Below are positions 24,560 to 34,045 of a stretch of 64,000 nucleotides of DNA, piece by piece. A program made the translations under genes and the position numbers. This DNA is from JACDCA01 sp963810305 (lineage in GTDB: Bacteria; Acidobacteriota; Vicinamibacteria; Vicinamibacterales; 2-12-FULL-66-21). Every line of letters begins with the position of its first letter. Within the stretch, counting starts at the first letter, position 1. The stretch lies in contig CAWEMY010000006.1 in the NCBI GenBank assembly GCA_963810305.1, positions 124,001 to 188,000 on the forward strand. Reading direction: 5' to 3'. The notes beneath the pieces are model-generated. The model had not been told where the DNA came from, did not search any database, and worked only from the letters and a program-made list of their open reading frames with translations.

Positions 24560-27019
24560 TCAACTCTGCCGCAGGGCCTCGGTCGGTTGAATCCGCAGCG
24601 CTCGGCGCGCCGGTGCGGCGCACGCCAGCACGCCCACGGCCGCCATGATGACCGACGTGATCACCGACGAGGCGAGGAGATCCGCGGTCAGGCTGTCGGC
24701 GCGCCACGCGAGGAGCAGGATGAGGCTGTTGCCGGCGATGATGCCGCCGCCGAGCTGACGACCGGCACGGGCAAAAACCGTACGCAGCACGCGCCGGCGG
24801 CTGGCGCCGAGTGCGATACGAATGCCGATCTCGCGGGTGCGACGCTGCACGGCGACCGCCATCAGCGCGTAGAGACCGGCCGCGGAGAAGACCACGGCTC
24901 CGAGCAGAATGCTGCCGATGACGATCCCCCCGATGCCTTCCGGCCCCCGCTGCTGTGCGACGCTCTCCTGGAGTGTGGCGATGTCCCGGAGCTGCAGGCC
25001 TGCATCGACCTGCCGCGCAAGGGCGGCGACGCGGGGCGCAAGCGGCGCGGCCTCCCCCGCGACGCGCACCGCGACCACGACAGGATCGAGTTCCGCCGCC
25101 GAGGCCGCGCGATAGATGTACGCCGCCCCACTCCAGTCGGCCGGGACCGTCCACAGATCGGTGACCACGCCGACGATCTCGTGCCAGGGCCCCGGCTCGC
25201 CCCAACCGCCGTCGCTGCGCCGCTGGAGCATGCGGATTCGGGTCCCCACGGGATTCCTTCCCACCACGCGCATGAACGTCTCGTTGACGACGACTGGCCT
25301 GTTCGGCGCCGGAGCGTCAGCGGCATGCAATGCGCGGCCGGCCACGACCCGCCCGCCGAAGGCATCGTGATAGCCGGCACCGACGGCAGCCATCGCGCAT
25401 CCCCCCTCGAAATTGCCGTGCAGGCGAGCCGGAGATCCCCCGTCCTGCTCCATCTCCACCGGCACCCACTCCGGCGACATCGTCGGCAGGCGATCGCCGT
25501 GCGCCACGTGCGTCACCCCAGGCTCCTCACGCAGTCGGCCCGCGAGTTCTTCGTATGCCAGCGCGCGACGCGCGCCGATCTGCGCGTCGTCTGGCACACC
25601 GCGCTCGCCGGCCAGCGCCTCGGTGTCCATCCCGAGACGGAAGGTGAGGTAACGCTCCGTCGGAAATGCTGTCCACTTCGGCCGGTTCTGAACGGAGGTG
25701 GTGTAGATGCCCACCGCGGCCGGAACGAAGAGCAGCGTGCACGCCACCTGCGCGCCGACGATGAACGACCAGATGCCGCCGAACTTCATGATTCCGCCGG
25801 TGCTGGTGATCCCTTGCAGTCCCCGCTGGACGGACGCGCCCGTGGCCTTCACTGCGGGCAGCAGGCTGATCATTGCGGTGGCTACCAACGCGAGCAGCAC
25901 CGCATACGCAACGGTGAGAGGTTCGAGCTTCAGATCTACCCAGAACGGCAGGCCGTCCCCGGCGATCTGAGTCGCCAGGGCCCAGGCATACCGCACCATC
26001 GTCTGCGCCACGAGGAGTCCGACCACGGCAGCTGCGAGGGCCAGCACGAGTCCTTCGGTGACGATCTGCGCGATCACGCGGGCACGACTCGCTCCCAGCG
26101 CGTGGCGGACAACGATCTCCGGTTCGCGCATCGCCGTGCGCGCGAAGATCAGTGTCGCGACGTTCGCCGAGATCGCCCCCAGTAGCAACAGGACGAAGGC
26201 GTGGAGCGCCAGATCTTCGAACCGCAGGGGATCACCCGGCGTGCGCCCGGCGAAGGCGCGAACCCGCGTGCGCAGCTGCGCGTGGGTGGCCGGCGCGTCA
26301 GCGGCAAGGCGCGCCGAGACGACGTCGAGCTCCGCGGCGGCGTCCTGCCAGCTCGCTCCATCGGCGAGGCGGCCGAACACCTGCACGGCCGGCCCTTCCC
26401 GCGGCGGCGTGTCCTGAATGGGCAATGGCACCCATAGCTGCTGATTGCGCGGGAAGCCGAAGCGCGGCGGCATCACGCCCACCACGGTGCGAGCCGTGCG
26501 ACCCACGTTCACGACGCGGCCGATGATCGCTGGGTCGTTCAGGAACTGTCGCTGCCAGACGTCGTAGCCGAGGACCACGACCGGCTCCGCCCCCTGTACT
26601 TCGTCGGTCGGCTGCAGCGGCCGGCCGAGCCGCGGCGGCACGCGGGTCAGCGGAAATGCCGACGCCGTGATCTCCGCCACGTGCAGGGATTCGACACGGC
26701 CTTCGCCCGTGAGCACGTTGCGCTCGCTCACGCGGGCGGCGCCGAGCTCCGTCACGGTCTTGAGAGATCGCCGCCAGATCGGGAAATCGTGGAGCACCCT
26801 GGACTCCACGCGTGACGCCGCGGTGTCCTGCGTCTCGAGCCGCACGACTCGACCGCCTTCAGGGAACGGCAGCCGCTTGTACAGCAGTTCGCCGGCGACT
26901 TCGATGCCGACCGTCCCAATCGCGATGGCAGCCGCCAGCGAGAGGCCCCCGATGGTCGTGAGCGCGGGATACTTCAGCAGCAGACGCGCGCCCAGCTTCC
27001 AGTCGAGCCACGAGACCAT
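24560..27019 (-). CDS. ADOP-type ABC permease (MacB/FtsX-like)
   Basis: An 819-residue permease with two copies of the MacB periplasmic core plus FtsX unit, the layout called acidobacterial duplicated orphan permease. The first helix is near residues 15-35 (LTTIGGLSLAAAIAIGTVGI), followed by a periplasmic domain (VLGYDVWQRQFLNDPAIIGR) and FtsX helices. The second half repeats this and ends REIGIRIALGASRRRVLRTV plus RRALRIQPTEALRQS, the family terminal motif. The ATG at 27019 has a GGAGGAG Shine-Dalgarno; the open frame further upstream is not conserved in character. No ATPase gene is adjacent, as expected for an orphan permease. Confidence 0.92.
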   Translation of the reverse strand: MVSWLDWKLGARLLLKYPALTTIGGLSLAAAIAIGTVGIEVAGELLYKRLPFPEGGRVVRLETQDTAASRVESRVLHDFPIWRRSLKTVTELGAARVSERNVLTGEGRVESLHVAEITASAFPLTRVPPRLGRPLQPTDEVQGAEPVVVLGYDVWQRQFLNDPAIIGRVVNVGRTARTVVGVMPPRFGFPRNQQLWVPLPIQDTPPREGPAVQVFGRLADGASWQDAAAELDVVSARLAADAPATHAQLRTRVRAFAGRTPGDPLRFEDLALHAFVLLLLGAISANVATLIFARTAMREPEIVVRHALGASRARVIAQIVTEGLVLALAAAVVGLLVAQTMVRYAWALATQIAGDGLPFWVDLKLEPLTVAYAVLLALVATAMISLLPAVKATGASVQRGLQGITSTGGIMKFGGIWSFIVGAQVACTLLFVPAAVGIYTTSVQNRPKWTAFPTERYLTFRLGMDTEALAGERGVPDDAQIGARRALAYEELAGRLREEPGVTHVAHGDRLPTMSPEWVPVEMEQDGGSPARLHGNFEGGCAMAAVGAGYHDAFGGRVVAGRALHAADAPAPNRPVVVNETFMRVVGRNPVGTRIRMLQRRSDGGWGEPGPWHEIVGVVTDLWTVPADWSGAAYIYRAASAAELDPVVVAVRVAGEAAPLAPRVAALARQVDAGLQLRDIATLQESVAQQRGPEGIGGIVIGSILLGAVVFSAAGLYALMAVAVQRRTREIGIRIALGASRRRVLRTVFARAGRQLGGGIIAGNSLILLLAWRADSLTADLLASSVITSVIMAAVGVLACAAPARRALRIQPTEALRQS

Positions 27020-27233
27020 ACGATTCGCTCCTCCAGTCCGCAGATGTCTGTGCATCGGGCCATGCTCATCGAGCCGGCGGATGGAAGTATCCTCCCGCGG
27101 ACCAGCCGGTGTCTTCACGTAGAGATGAGCATTCCGTGAGATCACCGAAGATTCTGATTCTTCGCTGGATCGCGTGATGCCGCGGGCTTCGCCAGGTCGA
27201 CCGAGATATGCTGGTCGTCCTACTGTAACTGCG

Positions 27234-27695
27234 ATGAAGAACGGGACTCTGTTGCATCCGGAAGCGCGGGCGGAAATCCTGCGACGGATTGAAACACTCA
27301 CGCCGCGAAGCGAACGCGTGTGGGGCAGGATGACTCCGCATCAGATGGTGTGTCATCTGAGCGATGCGTGTCGCGCGGCGTTGGGCGAGCGGCGGGTCCC
27401 AGTCATAGGTACGCTCTGGGAGCGCACCGTGATCAGGTGGTTGGCAATACACACGAGCGTCAAATGGCCGCAAGGCGTCAGGACCGTGCCGGAGGCGGAT
27501 CAGGAAATCGGGGGCACTCGTCCAACCGAGTTTGCCCGCGACGTCGATGAATTGCGCGGTCTGATTCAGCGGTTTAGTGGCCCGCCAGCGCAGCTCTCAG
27601 GAGACCATCCGTTGTTTGGCGCCCTGTCGGCAACGGAATGGGGCAGATTCAGTTACCGTCACGCGGATCATCATCTTCGTCAATTCGGTGCCTGA
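27234..27695 (+). CDS. DUF1569 / DinB-like protein
   Basis: A 153-residue protein with the DinB-like four-helix pattern. Histidines expected for metal binding are visible in MTPHQMVCHLSDA and the C-terminal YRHADHHLRQFG. The ATG at 27234 begins MKNGTLLHPEARAEILRRIE, the normal family N-terminus. It is unrelated in close sequence to the DinB protein at 5776. It is divergent from the ADOP gene across a 214-bp gap in which I see no further gene. Confidence 0.8.
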   Translation: MKNGTLLHPEARAEILRRIETLTPRSERVWGRMTPHQMVCHLSDACRAALGERRVPVIGTLWERTVIRWLAIHTSVKWPQGVRTVPEADQEIGGTRPTEFARDVDELRGLIQRFSGPPAQLSGDHPLFGALSATEWGRFSYRHADHHLRQFGA

Positions 27696-27779
27696 GAGCG
27701 GCTGATCGCGGGCGATCAGTCCATGATTTCTCCAACTCGCCCCAAAAGCATCCCTCCGCGCCGCCGATATACTCCGTGC

Positions 27780-29663
27780 ATGCAGACAAAGCGTTTAGTG
27801 GCCTCTGTGCCGGTGCGGTTGATTCTGACCCTCGGCATTCTCGCTGCGTCGGGTGCGCATCGCGGTGCCGCGCAGACCCCGTCATTCGACGCGCTCATCA
27901 GGGGCGGAACGATCTATGACGGGACGGGCGCTGCCGGACGGCGGGCCGATGTCGGCATTCGCGGCGATCGTATCGCGGCGATCGGTGATCTCGCGGGCGC
28001 CACCGCCGCGACCATCGTCAATGCATCGGGGCTCGCGGTCTCGCCCGGGTTCATCAACATGCTCTCGTGGTCGACCGAGTCGCTGCTGGTGGACGGACGG
28101 TCGCAGGGTGAGATCCGACAAGGGGTGACGACACAGATTTTTGGCGAAGGCAGCTCGATGGGGCCGCTCAACGAGGCGATGAAGAAGCGCGCCTACGAGC
28201 AGATGGGGGATGTCAAGTACGAGATTACCTGGACGACCCTCGCCGAGTACCTGAAAGAACTGGAACGGCGTGGCGTGTCGCAGAACGTCGCGTCCTACAT
28301 CGGCGCAACCACCATTCGTGAGCACGTGATCGGCCTCGAAGACCGCAAGCCGACGCCCGAGCAGCTCGAAGAGATGCGGCGCCTCGTCCGTGCGGAAATG
28401 GAGGCCGGTGCGCTGGGCATCGGCTCGTCACTGATTTACGCTCCCGCCTTCTATGCGTCCACCGAGGAGCTGGTCGAATTGTGCAAGGTCGCGGCGCAGT
28501 ACCGCGGCAAGTACATCTCGCACATGAGAAGCGAAGGCGGACGGCTGCTCGAGGCGGTGGACGAGTTGCTCCGGATCAGCCGTGAGGCAAATATCCCGGC
28601 AGAGATCTACCACCTCAAGGCGGCGGGCAAGAGCAACTGGTCGAAGATGGACGAGGTCATCGCCAAGGTCGAAGCGGCACGACAGAGCGGCCTGAAGATC
28701 ACCGCCGACATGTACACCTATACCGCCGGAGCGACCGGACTCGACGCCGCCATGCCGCCGTGGGTCCTCGATGGCGGCTACGAAGCTGCCTACAAGCGCC
28801 TGGCGGATCCCGAGACGCGCAAGAAGATCGCGGCCGCAATCCGCACCGGCGGCTCGGACTGGGAGAACCTCTACCTCGCCGCCGGATCGCCGGACCGCGT
28901 GCTGCTGGTGGAATTCAAGAACGACAAGCTCAAGCCGCTGACCGGGAAGACGCTGGCCGAAGCGGCACAGCTTCGCGGCGAGGATCCGATCGACGCGATC
29001 ATGAATCTCGTGCTCGAGGATCGTTCGCGTGTCGGCACCGTGTATTTCATGATGTCGGAGGACAACCTGCGCAAGCAGATCCGGCTGCCGTGGCTGTCAT
29101 TCGGGTCAGACGCCGCGTCGATGTCGCCGGAGCCCCCCTTCACAAAGTCCTCGGCCCACCCGCGCGCCTACGGCAACTTCGCCCGGCTGCTTGGCAAGTA
29201 CGTCCGCGAGGATAAGGTGATTCCGCTCGAGGAGGCAGTACGAAAGCTGACGGGATTCCCGGCAACCAACCTCGAGCTGGAAGGCCGCGGGTTCATCCGT
29301 GAAGGCATGTTTGCCGACATCGCCGTCTTCGATCCGGCCACGATCGCGGATCGCGCGACGTTCGAGAAGGCACACCAGTTCGCCGTTGGGATGAAGCACG
29401 TATTCGTCAACGGCGCGCACGTCCTGAAGGATGGCGAGCACACGGGCGCCAAACCCGGACGCGCCCTTTATGGACCCGGTAAGACGGTAGAGGCCGGCTT
29501 TAGCCGGCCTGGGTGCCGGCCTGACGCCGCGACACTACGAACACCACCGCGCCAATCGCAGCTCACCGCGGCCGCGACCTCGAGTGGTAATCGCGGATCC
29601 TGCTGCCACAGGAGGCCGCCGAGCACTCCGGCCGGGACGACCAGGAAGTTCCTGATCCCGTAG
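27780..29663 (+). CDS. D-aminoacylase paralogue lacking canonical metal ligands
   Basis: About 570 conserved residues of the D-aminoacylase family after a signal peptide, plus a spurious-looking tail. Where active relatives have HxH, this protein reads SPGFINMLSWSTESLLVDG; where they have the metal Cys it reads IFGEGSSMG. The later His (KYISHMRSEGG, EIYHLKAAGK) and Asp (LSFGSDAAS) are kept. This pattern suggests altered metal use or a different substrate. The family-like part ends near ALYGPGK (about 29486); the last 60 residues are read through a dispersed palindromic repeat and antisense to the MFS gene, so the true stop was probably lost. The ATG at 27780 precedes the signal peptide. Confidence 0.85.
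   Translation: MQTKRLVASVPVRLILTLGILAASGAHRGAAQTPSFDALIRGGTIYDGTGAAGRRADVGIRGDRIAAIGDLAGATAATIVNASGLAVSPGFINMLSWSTESLLVDGRSQGEIRQGVTTQIFGEGSSMGPLNEAMKKRAYEQMGDVKYEITWTTLAEYLKELERRGVSQNVASYIGATTIREHVIGLEDRKPTPEQLEEMRRLVRAEMEAGALGIGSSLIYAPAFYASTEELVELCKVAAQYRGKYISHMRSEGGRLLEAVDELLRISREANIPAEIYHLKAAGKSNWSKMDEVIAKVEAARQSGLKITADMYTYTAGATGLDAAMPPWVLDGGYEAAYKRLADPETRKKIAAAIRTGGSDWENLYLAAGSPDRVLLVEFKNDKLKPLTGKTLAEAAQLRGEDPIDAIMNLVLEDRSRVGTVYFMMSEDNLRKQIRLPWLSFGSDAASMSPEPPFTKSSAHPRAYGNFARLLGKYVREDKVIPLEEAVRKLTGFPATNLELEGRGFIREGMFADIAVFDPATIADRATFEKAHQFAVGMKHVFVNGAHVLKDGEHTGAKPGRALYGPGKTVEAGFSRPGCRPDAATLRTPPRQSQLTAAATSSGNRGSCCHRRPPSTPAGTTRKFLIP
29486..29522. repeat. Dispersed palindromic repeat at a convergent 3' end
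   Basis: GGTAGAGGCCGGCTTTAGCC followed by GGCCTGG, the same family as the tandem units at 459-592. It contains the TAA stop of the minus-strand MFS gene (29499-29501) and lies inside the extended 3' end of the D-aminoacylase paralogue. Confidence 0.85.
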
Positions 29664-30678
29664 TACACACCCACGGTCGACGCACGCGTCTCGTCAGGCG
29701 CCAGGTCCACGATCAAAGACTTGCGCGCGGGCTCGCCGATCTCTTTCAGCCCGCCGACGATGAATGCGCCGACCAGGTACGGGTAGCTCGCCGCATAGCG
29801 CACCGCAAGAGGGAAGGCGGCAAAAAAAAGAAACGTCAGGACCACCATCCAGGTGCGTCCCATGACATCGGCAAGCTTCCCGCCCGGGAGATAGAACGCG
29901 ATCGATATCGCCTGCTGCACCGCGTACAACATTCCGTAGTCCGCGGCTGAGAGGTGCCGCACCTGCAGGACAAACAGGACGATGAACGACGCCGCGATGC
30001 CTTCGCCAATGCGAACGAGACACGTCGGCGACGAGCAGCTGTTTCAGGTGCGCCGGCATGGCGGCGAAGACCAGCCGCGGACTTCGCCGGGTGTCAGGTG
30101 CCTGCGGCGCTCGTACGTCGCGAAACCCGAGGTATTGCACCGCCAGCACTGCCACCGCGATCACGATCGTGATCGTGAACGCAAGACGGATCCCGGCCGC
30201 CATTCCGAAGGTGACAATGGCGAGACCGCCGAGAGGGGCACCGAGGACGCGCGGCACCCGGATCAATGTGGACTGCACCGCGAACGCCATCGCGCGGCGA
30301 TCGGCGCGGCAGCGAATCACCGATCACCGCGAAGGTCGTCGGGAACGCACCCGCCTTCCACGCCATCACAGCGGCGAGCCCAACAAAGACATACGGCCAG
30401 CTGGGGGCGATGGCGTAGATCGCGTATCCTGCCGTCGCGCAGCCGGTGAACATCAGCAGGGTCCGCCGGCGTCCGACTCGATCGGCGAGCCACCCTCCGG
30501 GGTATTGATAGAGGCCGTCCAGCAGTGATGTCGCGGCGCCGAAAAGGCCGACGGCCACCGCTCCGGCGCCGAGCGATGAGAGGTAGGCGGGAAGGTAGGC
30601 TTGCCACAACTCCTCTCCGAGCGCCAGGCCGAAGAGGCTCGCCGCGAGGACGGTGACGTTACGATCAACGGCTTTCAA
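29499..30678 (-). CDS. MFS transporter, interrupted by three frameshifts
   Basis: A complete 12-helix major facilitator gene can be read only by changing frame three times (about 30297, 30020 and 29563). Segment 1 has the N-terminal helices and the loop 2-3 motif GGWLADRVGRRRTLL; segment 2 continues AMAFAVQSTLIRVPRVLGAP; segment 3 has the second loop motif GGKLADVMGRTWM and EIGEPARKSLIVDLAPDETR. After the last shift the end reads AAIGAVVFVVSRRQAGTQAG and a stop inside the palindromic repeat. Reassembled length is about 390 residues. Each break is explained by one extra base, so this is either sequence error or a recently dead gene. Substrate unknown. Confidence 0.75.
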
Positions 30679-30695
30679 CGGAGTACTCTGTGGTC

Positions 30696-31424
30696 ATGCA
30701 CATCGAACATCATCACTGGCACTCACCGCGCCTGGGGCACGAGTTGGGCGTGGCGGTCTTCGGCCACTGGGGCCCGCCGCTGCTGGCCTTTCCGACCAGT
30801 CACGGGGACGAATGGGAGCTCGAGCGCAACAATCTCATCGCCGCGCTCGGCGACTTCATCGACGCCGGTCGCGTGAAGATGTTCTGCGTCGGGTCCAACA
30901 ACCACGAGTCCTTTCTCAACCGCGGTGCACATCCATCACATCGCAGCTGGCGGCAGCGGCTGTTCGACGATTACATCCGGAGCGAGGTCTTCCCCTTCAT
31001 CCATTCGCACTGCCAGAATTCGGACATCGGCATCACGACTACCGGGATGTCGCTTGGCGCCTATCACGCCGCCAACACGCTCTTCAGATATCCCAATCTG
31101 GTGAAGCGGTGTTATGCGCTGTCCGGCGTTTACGACCTGCGCAGCCGGATGGACGGCGGCTACGACGAGAACTTCTACTTCCACAACCCGGTCGACTACC
31201 TGGCGAACCTCAGCGATCCCTGGCATTTCGAGCAGTACGCCAGCTGTGACATTCACCTGGCGACCGGGACGGGGCCGTGGGAAGACAGTAGCTCCACCTA
31301 CCAGCTCTCGGGAATCCTTTCCCGGAAAGGCATCCGCCACCATCTGGACGACTGGGGGCCGCGCGGGGGCCACGACTGGCCCTACTGGAAGGATCAGCTC
31401 AGGACCTATCTGTCAGGGTGGTAG
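30696..31424 (+). CDS. Esterase-D-like alpha/beta hydrolase
   Basis: A 242-residue protein of the putative esterase family. The nucleophile elbow is TTGMSLGAYHAANTL (GxSxG), and a late histidine in RGGHDWPYWKDQL is the likely catalytic base. The N-terminus MHIEHHHWHSPRLGHELGVA is unusually histidine-rich. ATG 30696 is preferred over the GTG six bases upstream. No signal peptide is seen, so it is probably cytoplasmic. It is convergent with the aminopeptidase gene, with only 3 bp between them. Confidence 0.82.
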   Translation: MHIEHHHWHSPRLGHELGVAVFGHWGPPLLAFPTSHGDEWELERNNLIAALGDFIDAGRVKMFCVGSNNHESFLNRGAHPSHRSWRQRLFDDYIRSEVFPFIHSHCQNSDIGITTTGMSLGAYHAANTLFRYPNLVKRCYALSGVYDLRSRMDGGYDENFYFHNPVDYLANLSDPWHFEQYASCDIHLATGTGPWEDSSSTYQLSGILSRKGIRHHLDDWGPRGGHDWPYWKDQLRTYLSGW

Positions 31425-31427
31425 TGG

Positions 31428-32460
31428 TCAGGCTTGTGACAGCGCGAACCGCTCGAGCAGATACTGCCCTTGTGCGATCACCTGATCGTCGTCGATCCAC
31501 ACATCGCAGTTGCGGGTGAGCACGTCGACGTGCGTCTTCGACTTCCAGTCGGCGTGTGTCTGGTTGCCGTACGGATCACCGAACGCGATGTGGACGCCCG
31601 GGACTTTTTCGTCCTGAAGCAGGATGCCGATCATGTCTCGCAGACCCAGATTGGTGCCGAAGGCAAGCTCCCCCACCCGGTCGCTGTTCGGATCGGTGTG
31701 GCAGTAGTCCCAGAAGTCGCGCCGCAGGTCTTCACGCTCGCACGCCGCGTCGATCAGACGGCCATTCCGGATCTCCAGCGTCAGCGGCGTTCGCTCGAGA
31801 CTGCCGTATTTGGCATTGAAATAATCTCCCGCGGTCCCGTCGCAGACGAACGTGCCGTCGACCGATGCCGGAGTCGTGAACACCTCGCCGGCCGGCAGGT
31901 TCGACCAGTAGCGTGGATTGATCAGACCGCTCGTCTTCACCCATGCGAGTGACCGGTCGAATGTCGCCTGGAAGTCGGTGCCTCCCGCGGTGCGCACCCT
32001 GAGGACGCTGGCGTCCGGCATACGCTCGCACAGCTGGTCGCTCAGTCGATCCACCTGGCGGTAGTCGGCGCGCATCCCTTCACGCATGATCTGCGGCGTC
32101 ACGCCGACCATGTGCGCGTACCGGATCCGCCGGCGCTCGACGACGGCGACGATGGCCATGCGCGCGCCCAGCTCCCCTTCCTGCGGCTGTACGCACAGGA
32201 TCCCGGCATTCGCCTGCTCGAGACTGTCCAGGATCTCAGGTGGCGCCGCGCCCATCGGCCGGGAAGCTCACAGCTTCGATCAGTAGTGGACGGGTATCGG
32301 CGGCGCGTTCGGCGAGTGCATGTTCAATGCTGGCGGCGACGTCGCGGCTCGCTTCGTCCGCGATGAGCGCGACGCGCTCGCCCGGCTGAACGTTCAGGCA
32401 GACGTCGACGGCGTTGCGCGCACCCGGGCAGAGCTCATCGGGGAAAGGACCAAAGAACAT
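31428..32460 (-). CDS. Aminopeptidase (M29-like), one frameshift
   Basis: The N-terminal piece MFFGPFPDELCPGARNAVDV runs to a break at about 32265, where the frame must change to continue RPMGAAPPEILDSLEQANAG. The rest matches M29-type (AmpS-like) metallopeptidases: IMREGMRADY, ELAFGTNLGL, VHIAFGDPYGNQTHADWKSK and HVDVLTRNCDVWID. The corrected length is about 343 residues. It should release N-terminal amino acids in the cytoplasm. Its start overlaps the end of the histidine kinase gene by 26 bp. Confidence 0.75.
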
Positions 32461-34045
32461 CAGGAGGATTGTGACCTGGGAACTCGACTTCGAATTCAGC
32501 GCCGCGTTCGGCGAGATTCCTGACGTGGATGGTTCCGCCGTAGCCATTCACGATCGCCTTCGCGATTGCCAGGCCGAGGCCCATGTGCTCGCGCCGGCTG
32601 CCGTTCGGCCGGTACGAAAAGAAACGTTCGAACACTCGATCGAGATGGGCTTCCGGAATGCCGGGACCGTGATCCCGCACCGTCACGTGACACCGGCCGC
32701 GGACTGATGACACGTTCACGTCCACCGGGACGCCGGCGGGGGAAAAGCTCGCGGCGTTGTCCACCAGGTTCTCGAAAACCTGCGTCAGAGGGCCAGGCGA
32801 AGCAGTGACGAAAATCGGCTTTGCGTCCGTTTTCAAGTTGACACGGACTCCGAGAACGAGCTGCCGACCCTCGGCCACGTTCTTCAGCACGTCACAGATC
32901 TCCACCCCCGTGCGTCGTTCTGATGAGACCTCGGTGTCGACTCGCGCCAGCTCCCGGACGCCTGCGACCAGGCGTTCGAGGCGATCGACGTCCCGCAGCA
33001 GCATCCCCCGGAACCGGTCACGATCCTCCGGCGAGTCCGCACTGGCAACGGTCTCCGCCGCCGTTCGTATCGCCGCCAGCGGGTTGCGAAATTCATGCGA
33101 CACATCGGCAGCGAACGATTCAAGGAGTTTGATGTGTGCGTCGAGCCGGCCGGCAAGCTCCTCGAGGCTGCGGGCCAGGTCCCCGATCTCGTCCCCCCGT
33201 TCGATTCGACCGAACACGCCGGACAAGTCGCTGCCGCGCGACGCCAGCGCCGCCGCCATCGATCGCAGCCGCACGATCGGATTCACGATCGTGGCCGAGG
33301 CGAGCCAGGTCAGGACCGCGGCGGAGGCCATCGATAACAGCACGATCTCGAACAGGCGGAGTCGAACCTCGTACAACGCCTGCAGAATGCGGAAGGTCGA
33401 TTGCGACACCACGACGGCGCCGATCACGCGCCCGCCGTGCTTGACGGGAACCGCACTGCTCAACGTCAGCGATCTCTGGCCTGGAGTGGCGCGAGTAGCG
33501 GCACCATAGCGGCCGGCCAGCGCATCGCGAACCTCCGGGAGGATCGCCGATGTCGGCTCAGATGGCGCGGGCGTCCCTCCACGACCGAGCCCGCGCCAGA
33601 TGCTCTCGGGGATCCGATTGCGGACGTGCACCAGACCGGCGCCCACCCGATACAGCAGCCGCCGGCGGGGCTTGGCGATCGCACTATAAGCGTCCGCGGC
33701 CTGGACCAGTTGGCGCGACGTGTAGCGTGCGGAATCTCCGACCACCTGCCCTTCAGGATTGAAGACCCGTATCCGTGCGTCCCCCTGCTCTCCGAGTGCG
33801 GTCAGCATTCCGCTGACGCTGTCGGCGCTGAGCGTCTCGTTGCCCGCCAGTCCGGCGGCCATCAGCCGCGCCTGCTGCACCATCCCGCGTTCCTGGCTCT
33901 CGAGCAGCTCGGCTTCGTAGACGTCCAGATAGAGGATGCCGGCCACGGGCACGAACACGACCAGCAGGTTGAACGCGAGCAGACGAAGACCGATACGCGA
34001 TGGACGATGGCGGCCGAAGAGGTGTGGACGCCGGAGGAGCTTCAT
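32435..34045 (-). CDS. Sensor histidine kinase, ChvG-like
   Basis: A 536-residue membrane kinase: first helix about residues 22-42, a periplasmic sensor of about 200 residues, second helix about 235-257, HAMP-like linker (IVNPIVRLRSMAAALASRGS), H-box DVSHEFRNPLAAIRTAAE with the phospho-acceptor His near 315, and ATPase motifs ENLVDNAASFSPAG, DHGPGIP and GLGLAIAKAIV. The domain order resembles ChvG/BvrS kinases that sense envelope or acid stress. It overlaps the response regulator gene by 4 bp. Confidence 0.92.
   Translation of the reverse strand: MKLLRRPHLFGRHRPSRIGLRLLAFNLLVVFVPVAGILYLDVYEAELLESQERGMVQQARLMAAGLAGNETLSADSVSGMLTALGEQGDARIRVFNPEGQVVGDSARYTSRQLVQAADAYSAIAKPRRRLLYRVGAGLVHVRNRIPESIWRGLGRGGTPAPSEPTSAILPEVRDALAGRYGAATRATPGQRSLTLSSAVPVKHGGRVIGAVVVSQSTFRILQALYEVRLRLFEIVLLSMASAAVLTWLASATIVNPIVRLRSMAAALASRGSDLSGVFGRIERGDEIGDLARSLEELAGRLDAHIKLLESFAADVSHEFRNPLAAIRTAAETVASADSPEDRDRFRGMLLRDVDRLERLVAGVRELARVDTEVSSERRTGVEICDVLKNVAEGRQLVLGVRVNLKTDAKPIFVTASPGPLTQVFENLVDNAASFSPAGVPVDVNVSSVRGRCHVTVRDHGPGIPEAHLDRVFERFFSYRPNGSRREHMGLGLAIAKAIVNGYGGTIHVRNLAERGAEFEVEFPGHNPPDVLWSFPR

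Noticed and set aside
23678..26185. An 835-codon open frame on the plus strand opposite the ADOP permease gene
   Set aside because: It runs antisense to a strongly recognisable permease and part of the SRPBCC gene, has Arg/His/Asp-rich composition with no domain, and reflects the high GC content suppressing stops.
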